Position numbers and translations under genes: made by a program
The notes under the pieces: model-generated
Seen by the model: the letters and a program-made list of their open reading frames with translations, nothing else
What the model was told of the DNA's origin: nothing
Database searches by the model: none
DNA from: Rickettsiales bacterium UBA2645
Lineage (GTDB): Bacteria > Pseudomonadota > Alphaproteobacteria > Rickettsiales > UBA1997
Direction of reading: 5' to 3'
DNA length: 64,000 bases
NCBI GenBank assembly: GCA_002359655.1
Contig: DENL01000031.1
Coordinates: 19,028 to 83,027, forward strand
In this document: positions 1-8,108 of the stretch, piece after piece
Position numbering within the stretch: the stretch's first letter is position 1
Layout of the letters: every line of letters starts with the position of its first letter

Positions 1-743
1 CTGCATATGGCCACTCTTGGGAAGGCGGTGCCTGTAAAAATGCTAGTGGCAATGTGGTTTACGATATTACATTATCTGCAGCTTGCGTGGCTAAAGGATA
101 TAGTATGTCTGGAGATTCTTGTATAGACAGTAGAGGAAATATTAAAGCATTCTCTGCTGGAGACATGTGTATTGCTTTAGGCTACAATCTTGAAGGAGCT
201 ACCTGTGTAGATACAAGCGGCAACGATGTTGGGGGAGATGTTGATTGCAGCAAACCAGGACACTCTTTGGTTAATCCTTTAACTGATAGCGTTGCCTGTT
301 TGGTTAACTTCGAAAGTTACAGTAAAGTAAACTTCTTGGAAACAATTGGCATATCTTTACCTTCTATTGCTGGCTTATTTACTGATCATGTAAAAGAAAA
401 AATTCTGACTATAATCAAAGCTGCCTTTGTGATGTATGTATTATGTCAATTTTTAGATCAAATACCGGATATTACATCGCAACTAATCGGGGGCGCTGCT
501 TTACCTGGTGGGCAAAACTCTGTTAAGGGCATGATGGGAGCTGTCAATTCTTTAGCACAGGGCGCTCGAGAAAGAATTACTCGCGGCGGAATGAAGTTTG
601 GCAGAGATAGTAGAGAAACTACTAAAGACGTTTTTGAAGAATCTGGAGATCTTGGTTCCGAGGCAAAAGCAGATTCGCCTAGTAAAGATGAAGGCGGTAA
701 TGCATCAGGAAGTAGTAGTAGTGGCGAAGGTGAAAGTCAGTAA
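1..743 (+). CDS. C-terminal part of a VirB6-like type IV secretion protein with cysteine repeats (5' truncated by the window)
   Basis: The frame is open to the window edge (first complete codon at 3), so the GTG at 54 is not a real start and the gene begins upstream. The visible part has two regions. The first is about 80 residues of imperfect repeats with paired cysteines, of the form C-x-[DN]-x2-GN ... C-x3-GY-x4-x-C. The second holds a hydrophobic segment (ILTIIKAAFVMYVLCQFL) followed by QIPDITSQLIGG, which resembles the 'P-x-I-x-x-x-L-x-GG' end of the last membrane segment in VirB6/TrbL proteins, and then a Ser/Gly/Glu-rich hydrophilic tail. Rickettsiales commonly carry several expanded VirB6 proteins with large hydrophilic regions, which fits. 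The VirB6 call rests on the C-terminal motif and general architecture only. It could be another polytopic secretion or adhesion protein. Confidence 0.55.
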   Translation, partial: AYGHSWEGGACKNASGNVVYDITLSAACVAKGYSMSGDSCIDSRGNIKAFSAGDMCIALGYNLEGATCVDTSGNDVGGDVDCSKPGHSLVNPLTDSVACLVNFESYSKVNFLETIGISLPSIAGLFTDHVKEKILTIIKAAFVMYVLCQFLDQIPDITSQLIGGAALPGGQNSVKGMMGAVNSLAQGARERITRGGMKFGRDSRETTKDVFEESGDLGSEAKADSPSKDEGGNASGSSSSGEGESQ

Positions 744-790
744 CTTTGCTCAAGTTGACAATTAGGAAGAGCTAAATTTGAATGCGGCTA

Positions 791-831
791 AAATCAGGTC
801 AGCTAATGTTAGGCGGCCTGATTTATTTTTT
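791..831 (+). terminator. intrinsic terminator after the VirB6-like gene
   Basis: An 8-bp perfect stem AAATCAGG/CCTGATTT closes an 18-nt loop and runs into a T-rich tract (TTTATTTTTT). It lies 48 bases after the stop of the upstream gene and before the tRNA, so it separates the two transcripts. Confidence 0.7.
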
Positions 832-855
832 GTGAATTTCTGATTTTATATTCTT

Positions 856-930
856 GCTGCCATAGCTCAGGGGTAGAGCACTTCATTGGTAATGAAGAGG
901 TCGGAGGTTCGATTCCTCTTGGCAGCACCA
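856..930 (+). tRNA. tRNA-Thr (anticodon GGT)
   Basis: A full cloverleaf can be drawn. The acceptor stem is GCTGCCA paired with TGGCAGC, followed by discriminator A and an encoded CCA (928-930). The D arm contains AGCTCAGGGGTAGAGC. The anticodon stem CTTCA/TGAAG surrounds loop TTGGTAA, giving anticodon GGT. The T arm contains GGTTCGATTCC. GGT reads ACC/ACT threonine codons. Confidence 0.96.
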
Positions 931-961
931 CAATTTACAATTCGAGTTGCTGCGTGCTAAC

Positions 962-1717
962 TTATTTATAACCAACATGTATTGCTGCAGCGCCGAAGCT
1001 TAGATTCTGATAAGAAACATTTTTAAATCCCGCTTTTTCGATCATATTTTTAAACTCCTCTTGCGACGGAAATTTACGAATACTTTCAACTAAATATTGG
1101 TAAGAAGCTCGATCTTGCAAAACTAATTCGCCAATTTTTGGAATCACTTTGAAAGAATAAGTATCGTAGATTTTTTGTAAAAAATAATCATTCACTTTTG
1201 AAAATTCTAAGCAGATAAATTTTCCATTTAGTTTTAAAACACGATAGGCTTCAAGCAATGCTTGGTCTATATTGGTAAAGTTACGAATGCCAAAGGCGAT
1301 AGTAAAAAAATCGAAAGATTCATCAGCAAAAGAAAGTTTTTCTCCATCACAACAGGTGAATTTCAAATCAGAAAAAAGATTTAAATCAACAGCGCGATCT
1401 TTGCCGACATCAAGCATTTCTTGGTTAATATCGACCACATCAATTGCACATTTTATATTTTTTTCACGAGCTTTTTTAGCAATGCGAAAGGCAATATCTC
1501 CAGTTCCGCCAGCCAAATCTATTACTCTGATATTTTGATTTTGCAGATCAATTTCTTGCACCATTTTGTTTTTCCAGATGCGATGAATTCCACCGCTCAT
1601 CAAGTCATTCATCAGATCATATTTTTTAGCAACGCTAGAAAAAATTTCTTTGACAAGGTCGGACTTTTCTTCACGATTGACCTGTTTGAATCCAAAATGT
1701 GTTTTTTCTTTTTCCAT
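962..1717 (-). CDS. ubiE: demethylmenaquinone/demethoxyubiquinol C-methyltransferase UbiE
   Basis: This is a SAM-dependent C-methyltransferase of quinone biosynthesis, here presumably ubiquinone since complex I genes are present. The 251-residue length is normal. The N-terminus (THFGF near residue 6, then KKYDLMNDLMSGG at 31-43) is the UbiE/COQ5 signature. The SAM-binding motif is VIDLAGGTGD at 65-74, and the second signature FGIRNFTN is at 142-149. The start is fixed by the conserved THFGF just after it. Its start codon overlaps that of queA head to head (CATG at 1715-1718), so there is no untranslated spacer between the two genes. Confidence 0.95.
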   Translation of the reverse strand: MEKEKTHFGFKQVNREEKSDLVKEIFSSVAKKYDLMNDLMSGGIHRIWKNKMVQEIDLQNQNIRVIDLAGGTGDIAFRIAKKAREKNIKCAIDVVDINQEMLDVGKDRAVDLNLFSDLKFTCCDGEKLSFADESFDFFTIAFGIRNFTNIDQALLEAYRVLKLNGKFICLEFSKVNDYFLQKIYDTYSFKVIPKIGELVLQDRASYQYLVESIRKFPSQEEFKNMIEKAGFKNVSYQNLSFGAAAIHVGYK

Positions 1718-2762
1718 GCTAAAAACTTCTGACTTTGATTTTTATTTACCGCCCGAATTGATTGCCAATCAACCTTTTTTTCCTAAAGAAAAAACTTCTA
1801 TGCTGACATTTCGCGACGGCGACATTCTTGATTTGCAGCTAATCAACCTCGTGGATTTTTTGCAAGAAGGAGATGTGATTGTTTTAAACGATGTGCGCGT
1901 TATTAAAGCTAAATTATCAGCAAAAATTTTACGAAATTCTGCTCAGCTTGATTTTAATTTAGATCAGGAAAATCAAGGCTTTTGGAATGCACTTTGTCGA
2001 GGAGCAAAAAAAGTAAATGCCGGAGATGACCTAGAAATTGCTGCTGATTTTTTTGCACAAGTAATCGAAAAAAACGACGACGGAACAATCAAAATAAAAT
2101 TTAATTGCGCTGAAGACGAATTACTGCAAAAGCTTGAAAAATACGGCTCTGTACCACTTCCGCCTTATATAAAGCGATCCTCAATCACTCAAGATCTTAA
2201 AAGTGACGCAGAAAATTACCAAACAATTTATGCCAGCAAAGGCATGGCAGTTGCGGCTCCAACGGCTGGTCTGCATTTTAATGAAAAAATTTTTGCAGCA
2301 TTAGAAGCAAAAAAAATTAATAAAACTTTTGTTACTTTAAATGTTGGTGCTGGAACTTTTTTGCCGGTGCGAAGCGAGTTTTTGCATGATCACAAAATGC
2401 ATAGCGAATCTTTTTATATTTCGGAAGAATCAGCAGGAATTATTAATTTAGCAAAATCACGCGGCAAAAAAATTATCGCAATTGGCACAACTTCACTGCG
2501 TGTTTTGGAATCAGCTTGTGATGAAAAAGGCATTGTAAAACCACAAAATACCAGAACGCAGATTTTTATTTATCCGCCTTATAAATTTAAAATTGTTGAT
2601 ATTTTGCTGACTAATTTTCATTTACCAAAATCAACTTTATTTATGTTGATTTGTGCTTTTGTTGGCAAAGAAGAAGCTTTCGGGATTTACAACCACGCTA
2701 TCTCAAAAAAATATCGCTTTTATTCTTACGGTGATGCTTCGCTGCTTTTTCGTAATCAATAA
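1716..2762 (+). CDS. queA: S-adenosylmethionine:tRNA ribosyltransferase-isomerase QueA
   Basis: QueA transfers the ribosyl part of SAM to preQ1 at tRNA position 34, forming epoxyqueuosine. The chosen ATG gives a 348-residue protein beginning MLKTSDFDFYLPPELIA, which matches the family N-terminus; a longer frame back to 1650 would add 22 unrelated residues inside ubiE. Recognisable blocks are VIVLNDVRVIKA, the central APTAGLHF, the GAGTFLPVR loop, and a late TNFHLPKSTLFML. The 3' end overlaps the convergent lipoprotein gene by 7 bases. No Shine-Dalgarno is visible, because the upstream bases are the coding sequence of ubiE. Confidence 0.95.
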   Translation: MLKTSDFDFYLPPELIANQPFFPKEKTSMLTFRDGDILDLQLINLVDFLQEGDVIVLNDVRVIKAKLSAKILRNSAQLDFNLDQENQGFWNALCRGAKKVNAGDDLEIAADFFAQVIEKNDDGTIKIKFNCAEDELLQKLEKYGSVPLPPYIKRSSITQDLKSDAENYQTIYASKGMAVAAPTAGLHFNEKIFAALEAKKINKTFVTLNVGAGTFLPVRSEFLHDHKMHSESFYISEESAGIINLAKSRGKKIIAIGTTSLRVLESACDEKGIVKPQNTRTQIFIYPPYKFKIVDILLTNFHLPKSTLFMLICAFVGKEEAFGIYNHAISKKYRFYSYGDASLLFRNQ

Positions 2763-3322
2763 GTTCCGGGAGCAAATTCGAGTTGTTTCTTTTTTACAGA
2801 AATTAGCGCGCTGCTTTCTGCAGCTTGGCAAACATTTAAATTATTATTGGCACAAAGACTTGCTTTGACGCCGCTGTGAAGAAAATCATCGTGATATTTA
2901 TTCATCACTTGCTCCATGCGGCGAACTTTGCCAGTTAAGTCCACAACATCACTGCTTGAAATTTCGATATCTTCTTGGTCGAAATAAAATTGCACATAAT
3001 TGTAAGTGGTTTTGTCGGCGATGCTTGGCAAATTTTCTTTTCTAAAATTGAAATTTTTTGACATGCGATCACCTTTGGCATTGTACCAAGTTACATAAAC
3101 TGGCCCGAAAAATTTCGCATCACTGCTGATAAAAAAAGATTGACTACGACTATCTCCCGGATTAAGGGCAGCAAGGCTCAGCAAATTTCCATTCCAATTG
3201 CACTCGATATTTTTTATTGGATTAGGACTGGCATTACTAAAATAAACGACAGGACTTTCAACTGAGCTACAGCCGATCAAAAATGTAAAAATCAGAACCA
3301 AAAAAAATTTATGCATATCCAA
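2756..3322 (-). CDS. hypothetical lipoprotein
   Basis: This 188-residue protein starts with a short lipoprotein signal (MDMHKFFLVLIFTFLIGC) whose lipobox LIGC predicts acylation at Cys18. The rest is hydrophilic with beta-like alternation and no motif I recognise. A cysteine pair near residues 157-165 (LCANNNLNVC) could form a disulfide. It follows the GT2 gene on the same strand with one spacer base, so the two are probably co-transcribed. This hints at an envelope role but gives no function. Confidence 0.75.
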   Translation of the reverse strand: MDMHKFFLVLIFTFLIGCSSVESPVVYFSNASPNPIKNIECNWNGNLLSLAALNPGDSRSQSFFISSDAKFFGPVYVTWYNAKGDRMSKNFNFRKENLPSIADKTTYNYVQFYFDQEDIEISSSDVVDLTGKVRRMEQVMNKYHDDFLHSGVKASLCANNNLNVCQAAESSALISVKKKQLEFAPGTY

Positions 3323-3323
3323 G

Positions 3324-4118
3324 TTATTTTTCTAAATTAGCAGTGAAAAGTTCTTGCGTTTTTATTGCTTTGGCAAAGCGCGAGAAAGCAAAAAGATAGC
3401 TGTAAATAATACCATCAAAACCGTAGATAAAATAGCGGCGCACAAAAAAAGCTTTACAAAAAGCCAGTGATGCAACTGTTAAAATTTTAAGACGCGAGAC
3501 ATTTTTTCCCTTCTTAAAACTATCTTCAGCCTGCATTGATGAATAAGAATTAATTTTTTCAATCCAATGCGTAAAAGAGCGAAAAGACTGGTGGTAAATA
3601 ATATTTTTTAACTGAGAAATTTTTTGTGGGTTTTTCTCTTTAAGCTCAACAGAATCATGAACTGCGCTTGTATTAAAACCGGCATGATCTTTGTTATAAA
3701 GACGCAGTTGATTATAAAAATAAGCCAATTTTTTTGGCCGCTTTTCGAAACGAAATTTATTAACGATGCGCACGCGAAATCCGTAAAAATTTTCTTCAAT
3801 ATTTTTAGAAAAAATTTCTGTAATTTCTCTGGCTAATTCTTCTGATACTTCTTCGTCAGCATCAATATTTAAAATCCATTTGTTGTGACACTGTTTTTCA
3901 CCAAAAATTTTTTGCGCACCATAACCTTTCCACTCATTGAAAATAACTTTTGCTCCAGCTTTAGAAGCAATTTCACAAGTGTTGTCCGAACTTCCTGAAT
4001 CAATAACTAAAATTTCATCAGCGATATTTTTTACGGCTTTGATAACATTTTCGATGCGATCAGATTCGTTTTTGGTAATGATAAAAACTGACAATAAATT
4101 TTTTTGCGTTTGCGTCAT
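3324..4118 (-). CDS. family 2 glycosyltransferase (WaaE/KdtX-like)
   Basis: A GT-A fold glycosyltransferase of the type that decorates the lipopolysaccharide core. The nucleotide-sugar region begins LSVFIITKNESDRIENVI (residues 9-26), followed by EILVIDSGSSDNT. The metal-binding DxD equivalent is NIDADEEV near residue 104. The 264-residue length and the C-terminal arginine-rich hydrophobic part (RRYFIYGFDG) match the WaaE/KdtX group of cytoplasmic, membrane-associated enzymes. Donor and acceptor sugars cannot be read from the sequence. Confidence 0.85.
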   Translation of the reverse strand: MTQTQKNLLSVFIITKNESDRIENVIKAVKNIADEILVIDSGSSDNTCEIASKAGAKVIFNEWKGYGAQKIFGEKQCHNKWILNIDADEEVSEELAREITEIFSKNIEENFYGFRVRIVNKFRFEKRPKKLAYFYNQLRLYNKDHAGFNTSAVHDSVELKEKNPQKISQLKNIIYHQSFRSFTHWIEKINSYSSMQAEDSFKKGKNVSRLKILTVASLAFCKAFFVRRYFIYGFDGIIYSYLFAFSRFAKAIKTQELFTANLEK

Positions 4119-4206
4119 TATTAGATTGATTTTTGCCTTGATTTATTTGAGTGCGTGATAATTATTTGGTCTCCTTCCTGAGTCAATTATAATCCTAACT
4201 TTGCTT

Positions 4207-4986
4207 ATGAAAAACTTTAAAAAAATCTATGTTTTTGCAATAGCTTTATGCTTGTTAATTGGTTTTGCCGCCCTGATTGTCAATAATTACAAAACCAAAA
4301 CTTCTTTTAAAAATAATAAAGAAGAGATTGCCAAAAATACCGAAGAAAAAAATCCGCAAGATTCTGTAAATAAAGCCGTTAACGACAGTGCTGCTCAAAA
4401 TATTGATGCAAAAAAATCTGGCGAAATCTTAAAAGTGAACTCTTCCGATATCGTTCTTGGCGATAAAAACGCTCCGGTAGTTTTAATTGAATATGCTTCG
4501 CTTTCTTGTCCACATTGCGCTGCCTTTCATCGCGAGTCTTTAGAGAAATTAAAAAATGAATATATCGACGCTAAAAAAGTTCAGTTCATTCATCGTGACT
4601 TTCCTTTAAACCAACCAGCTTTGGTTGCTGGAATGTTGGCTATTTGCCAAGCTCAAGATCATAAAGAAGAGTTATCAGAAAAATATTACAGCGCTCTAAA
4701 AGCTTTGTTTAGAACTCAAGACTCTTGGGCTTTTGATGCCAAATATATCGAGAAATTGCAATCAATTATGCAACTAGACGGCATGAGTGTAGACCGTTTT
4801 AACTCATGTATTGATGATAAAAAATTACAGGAAAAAATTCTTTCAGAAAGAATGGAAGCATCCAAAGGATTACAGATCCAATCAACTCCGTCCTTTTTCA
4901 TTAATGGCGAAATTATGGAAGGTTATGTTGATTATCTTTCGCTGAAAAAAATCATCGACAAAAAACTCGCCCAACCAAGTAAATAA
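4207..4986 (+). CDS. membrane-anchored DsbA-family thiol-disulfide protein
   Basis: A 259-residue protein from the ATG at 4207; a TTG two codons earlier is open but less likely. Residues 5-27 form an N-terminal membrane anchor, followed by a charged linker and a thioredoxin-fold domain with the redox site CPHC at about 101-104. Near the C-terminus the cis-proline motif STPSFFING is preserved. This points to oxidation or isomerisation of disulfides in the periplasm, as for other Rickettsiales DsbA-like proteins. A second DsbA-like gene (25806) has a different CxxC, so the substrates may differ. It lies four bases upstream of the MlaF-like gene. Confidence 0.88.
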   Translation: MKNFKKIYVFAIALCLLIGFAALIVNNYKTKTSFKNNKEEIAKNTEEKNPQDSVNKAVNDSAAQNIDAKKSGEILKVNSSDIVLGDKNAPVVLIEYASLSCPHCAAFHRESLEKLKNEYIDAKKVQFIHRDFPLNQPALVAGMLAICQAQDHKEELSEKYYSALKALFRTQDSWAFDAKYIEKLQSIMQLDGMSVDRFNSCIDDKKLQEKILSERMEASKGLQIQSTPSFFINGEIMEGYVDYLSLKKIIDKKLAQPSK

Positions 4987-4990
4987 TTTT

Positions 4991-5749
4991 GTGAATAAAA
5001 TCGAAATCAAAAATCTAACTAAAAACTTCGCTGATAAAGAGGTTTTGTGCGGAATTAATTTAGCAGTTAAAAAAGGCGAATCTTTAGTTATTCTTGGTGG
5101 ATCGGGAAGTGGTAAATCAGTTCTGATCAAAACTATTGCATCACTAATGCTACCAACTTCTGGTAGCATTAAAATTGATGCTGAAGAAATATTGACCCTA
5201 TCTTCGCAAGGCAAAGACAGAATGATGGAAAAAATAGGTTTTTTGTTTCAAGGCGGCGCTCTTTTCGATTCACTACCAATCTGGCAGAATATCTCTTTTC
5301 GCTTACTCAATCACAAAAAAATTGCTAAAAAAGAAGCGCGCGAAATTGCTATCACAAAATTAAAATCAGTCGGACTTAGCGAAAAAGTTGCCGATCTTTT
5401 TCCTTCCGAACTTTCTGGCGGTATGCAAAAAAGAGCATCTTTAGCCAGAGCAATTGCAACAAATCCAGAAATTATTTTTTTCGATGAACCAACAACAGGC
5501 CTTGATCCAATCATGGCTGACGTGATTAACGATCTGATTATTAGCAATTCAAAAAAGCTTGGTGCAACCACAGTGACAATAACTCACGATATGCATTCAG
5601 CTCGTAAAATAGCCGATAAAATTGCCATGCTTTACGAAGGAAAAATCATCTGGTTTGGCGATGTGAAAGAAATGGATTCCTCAAATAATGCCTATCTAGA
5701 TCAATTCATCAACGGCCGCGCTGAAGGACCAATCAGGTTTTCTGCTTAA
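4991..5749 (+). CDS. mlaF: ABC transporter ATP-binding protein, MlaF-like (lipid transport)
   Basis: A 252-residue ABC ATPase with Walker A GGSGSGKS (36-43), the Q-loop in FLFQGGALFDSL, signature LSGGMQ (141-146), and Walker B IIFFDEP (161-167) with the D-loop and H-loop (TITHD) after it. The phrase FQGGALFDSLPIWQN is typical of the MlaF/Ttg2A group that powers phospholipid movement between outer and inner membranes. No MlaE, D or B gene is adjacent, so partners must be elsewhere. The start is GTG at 4991, four bases after the DsbA-like stop, which suggests co-transcription. Confidence 0.85.
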   Translation: MNKIEIKNLTKNFADKEVLCGINLAVKKGESLVILGGSGSGKSVLIKTIASLMLPTSGSIKIDAEEILTLSSQGKDRMMEKIGFLFQGGALFDSLPIWQNISFRLLNHKKIAKKEAREIAITKLKSVGLSEKVADLFPSELSGGMQKRASLARAIATNPEIIFFDEPTTGLDPIMADVINDLIISNSKKLGATTVTITHDMHSARKIADKIAMLYEGKIIWFGDVKEMDSSNNAYLDQFINGRAEGPIRFSA

Positions 5750-5756
5750 AAAAAGT

Positions 5757-8027
5757 CTAAGAGCCACAGTATTTTTCAACCATTTCAAACAATTTTGTTC
5801 TAGAGATAGATTTTTCAACATAATCATTCATGCCACTATCTAAAGCCTTTTTTAAGGTTTGTTCATCGCAGCAAGACATAAAGGCAACTATCGGAATTGT
5901 TTTATAATTCTTGAAATTTTTAAAAACTTTACCTTCACGAATTTTTCTTGCCGCTTCATAGCCATTCATCACCGGCATTTCGCCATCCATTAAAATTAAA
6001 TCGAAATTTTCTTGATCAATAATTTCTAAAGCTTCGAGTCCGTTTTCTGCGTGCATAACTCTGTAACCCTTGCCCTCCAAAGCTTTATAAGCGATTTTTA
6101 TATTAACTGGGTTATCTTCAACCAAAAGGATTGATTTGTTTTTTGCGTTGCTTTTTTGAGGTACTTTCAAGCTTACGTCGTTATTTTGCGGAGCTGTAGC
6201 GGAATTAAAGAAAGTACTTCTTTCCTGACTAAAAATTTGCTCATTATTTTTTTGGCCAAAACCACTTAAATCAAAATAAAGTTTAATTTTAGTACCAACT
6301 CCTTTCTGCGACTCAGCTTCAATTTTACCGTGATGAAGTTCAACAAGCCCAAAAACAATTGGCATACCAATTCCATGAGAATCTATTTCTTTAAACTTGG
6401 CGACTTCTGATTTATCAATTGCACCACCATGACCTGAAAAATATTTTTTTATCTCTTCTTCATCCATACCAAAACCTTGATCGGCTATTTCGATGTAAAG
6501 CTGATTAGTCTTTTGTAAATGTTTTGCGGTAACCAAAACTTCACCTTGAGGCTTATTATATTTGACCGCATTAGTGATTAAGTTAGCCAGAATCTGTTTA
6601 ACTCTTCTTGGATCGCAGGTGAATTTTGGTAAATTACTTTCAATATTAGTTTTGATGATTGCTTTATGATCTGAAATCAGTTTTCTATTGATCATCAAAA
6701 CCGCGCCAATCAAGGCTTTAACATCGGCTTCTTTTAAATTTTTCAAAGCAAAAGTACCAGTTTCTACTTGACTCAAATCCAGCAAGTCTTCCACAAAATA
6801 TCTCAACTCTTCTGCTTGATCGCAGATTGTTTCAACAATTTTTAAATCTTCATTTTTTAATTTTTCTGATTTGTCTTTTGATTCGAGAATAATTTTGCCT
6901 AAACCACCAATTCCAAAGATGTAATTTTTGATGTCGTGAGAAATTGAAAAGAGAATTTGATCTTTGGCTGCGTTAGCTTTTTCAAGCGATTTTCTTAATA
7001 ATTTTTCTACTTCCAGTAAGGTTAGAATTTTAGTTTTAAACAGGTATAAAACTAACAGAAAAAAAGCCGCTAAGCAAACAAACTCAATTATGCGCGGCAA
7101 GATTAATGCAACAAATTGCTTATCAAGAAAACTTCTATCAAAACCAGTCAAAGCAATGTAGGGATACTTTATAAAGCTTTTATGGTAACTAAAATCAATT
7201 TGACCAATAGTGATTTTTTTAGTTAAAACTCCTTCTTTTTCACTAAAGATTTTCTTGTTAAAATTGTTTTGAAAAAAGTCGCTATCTCTTGCCAAATCCA
7301 CATCTGCAGATTTTAGAATAATGCGCAAATCTTGATCCAAAACTATAAAGCTAACCTTCTGATTTATTTTTTGACTAACTTTGGAAGTGAGCTCGGCAAT
7401 GTCAAAACCAACAACAATCGCGCCAAGATATTTTTGATTTTTATCAATAATTCCAGTTCCGGCTGGAATAACCCAAGCCCCACTTGGATTGCCAATAGTT
7501 GGAAATGAAACTTGCAAAGTCCCTGGATTTTGAGGAGACAGAGTTGTGTACTGACGAGCCGACATATCTGGTGGGTTTTTGCGAATCCCCAATTTGCTGT
7601 TAACTTTTTGGTAATTTTTGTTATCGACCCAATCAAAAGAGGACCAAGAAAATAAATCAGAATTTCGATGCTTAATTTTACTTGCATCAGAAAATAAATT
7701 TAGAATGAACTTTAAATCCGCCGCGCCTCTTTGAGCAATTTGTTGTCCGATATGGCTATTGATTTGATTTGTGTAATCAAATGACTCGGAGATTATGACT
7801 TCTAAGTTTTTTGCTTCTTTTTGCAAAATTCTAGAATTTTCTTTTACGTTTTTTTTAAACGAGACGTAAGAAAGCAATCCTGTTGTTACAAGGGTAAACC
7901 CCACAATTATTACAGCAAAAATTAAATACTCTTTTGATAAGGAGTTATTTTTAATCATATTATCGTAGGAATTTTTGATAAAATTTTTCAAATTGAAAAA
8001 ACCTTTTAGCGGCAAAAAAACATCCAA
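5757..8027 (-). CDS. hybrid sensor histidine kinase with receiver domain
   Basis: A 756-residue protein. Membrane helices near 35-57 and 307-330 flank a periplasmic sensor region of about 250 residues that looks Cache-like. Next comes a HisKA helix with the phospho-accepting His364 (FSISHDIKNY). The ATPase domain has the N box NLITNAVKYN (482-491) and G boxes DQGFGMD (516-522) and HGIGMPI (551-557). The receiver domain has acidic pocket VEDN (636-639), phospho-acceptor Asp681 (LILMDGEMP) and a late lysine in VEKSIS. It probably senses an external signal and relays phosphate from its own receiver to an unlinked phosphotransferase. No response regulator gene is adjacent. Confidence 0.9.
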   Translation of the reverse strand: MDVFLPLKGFFNLKNFIKNSYDNMIKNNSLSKEYLIFAVIIVGFTLVTTGLLSYVSFKKNVKENSRILQKEAKNLEVIISESFDYTNQINSHIGQQIAQRGAADLKFILNLFSDASKIKHRNSDLFSWSSFDWVDNKNYQKVNSKLGIRKNPPDMSARQYTTLSPQNPGTLQVSFPTIGNPSGAWVIPAGTGIIDKNQKYLGAIVVGFDIAELTSKVSQKINQKVSFIVLDQDLRIILKSADVDLARDSDFFQNNFNKKIFSEKEGVLTKKITIGQIDFSYHKSFIKYPYIALTGFDRSFLDKQFVALILPRIIEFVCLAAFFLLVLYLFKTKILTLLEVEKLLRKSLEKANAAKDQILFSISHDIKNYIFGIGGLGKIILESKDKSEKLKNEDLKIVETICDQAEELRYFVEDLLDLSQVETGTFALKNLKEADVKALIGAVLMINRKLISDHKAIIKTNIESNLPKFTCDPRRVKQILANLITNAVKYNKPQGEVLVTAKHLQKTNQLYIEIADQGFGMDEEEIKKYFSGHGGAIDKSEVAKFKEIDSHGIGMPIVFGLVELHHGKIEAESQKGVGTKIKLYFDLSGFGQKNNEQIFSQERSTFFNSATAPQNNDVSLKVPQKSNAKNKSILLVEDNPVNIKIAYKALEGKGYRVMHAENGLEALEIIDQENFDLILMDGEMPVMNGYEAARKIREGKVFKNFKNYKTIPIVAFMSCCDEQTLKKALDSGMNDYVEKSISRTKLFEMVEKYCGS

Positions 8028-8108
8028 ATTCTTGATGAAAAAAGTTCCGCTTCAGATATGGATTAGAAAATTTTCTCAGTAAAACTAAATAATAAGCGCA
8101 AAACAATC

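Noticed and set aside
755..782. TTGACA with a 17-base gap to TTGAAT, resembling a promoter
   Set aside because: The -10 is poor and it would fire into the terminator at 791, so it is likely chance.
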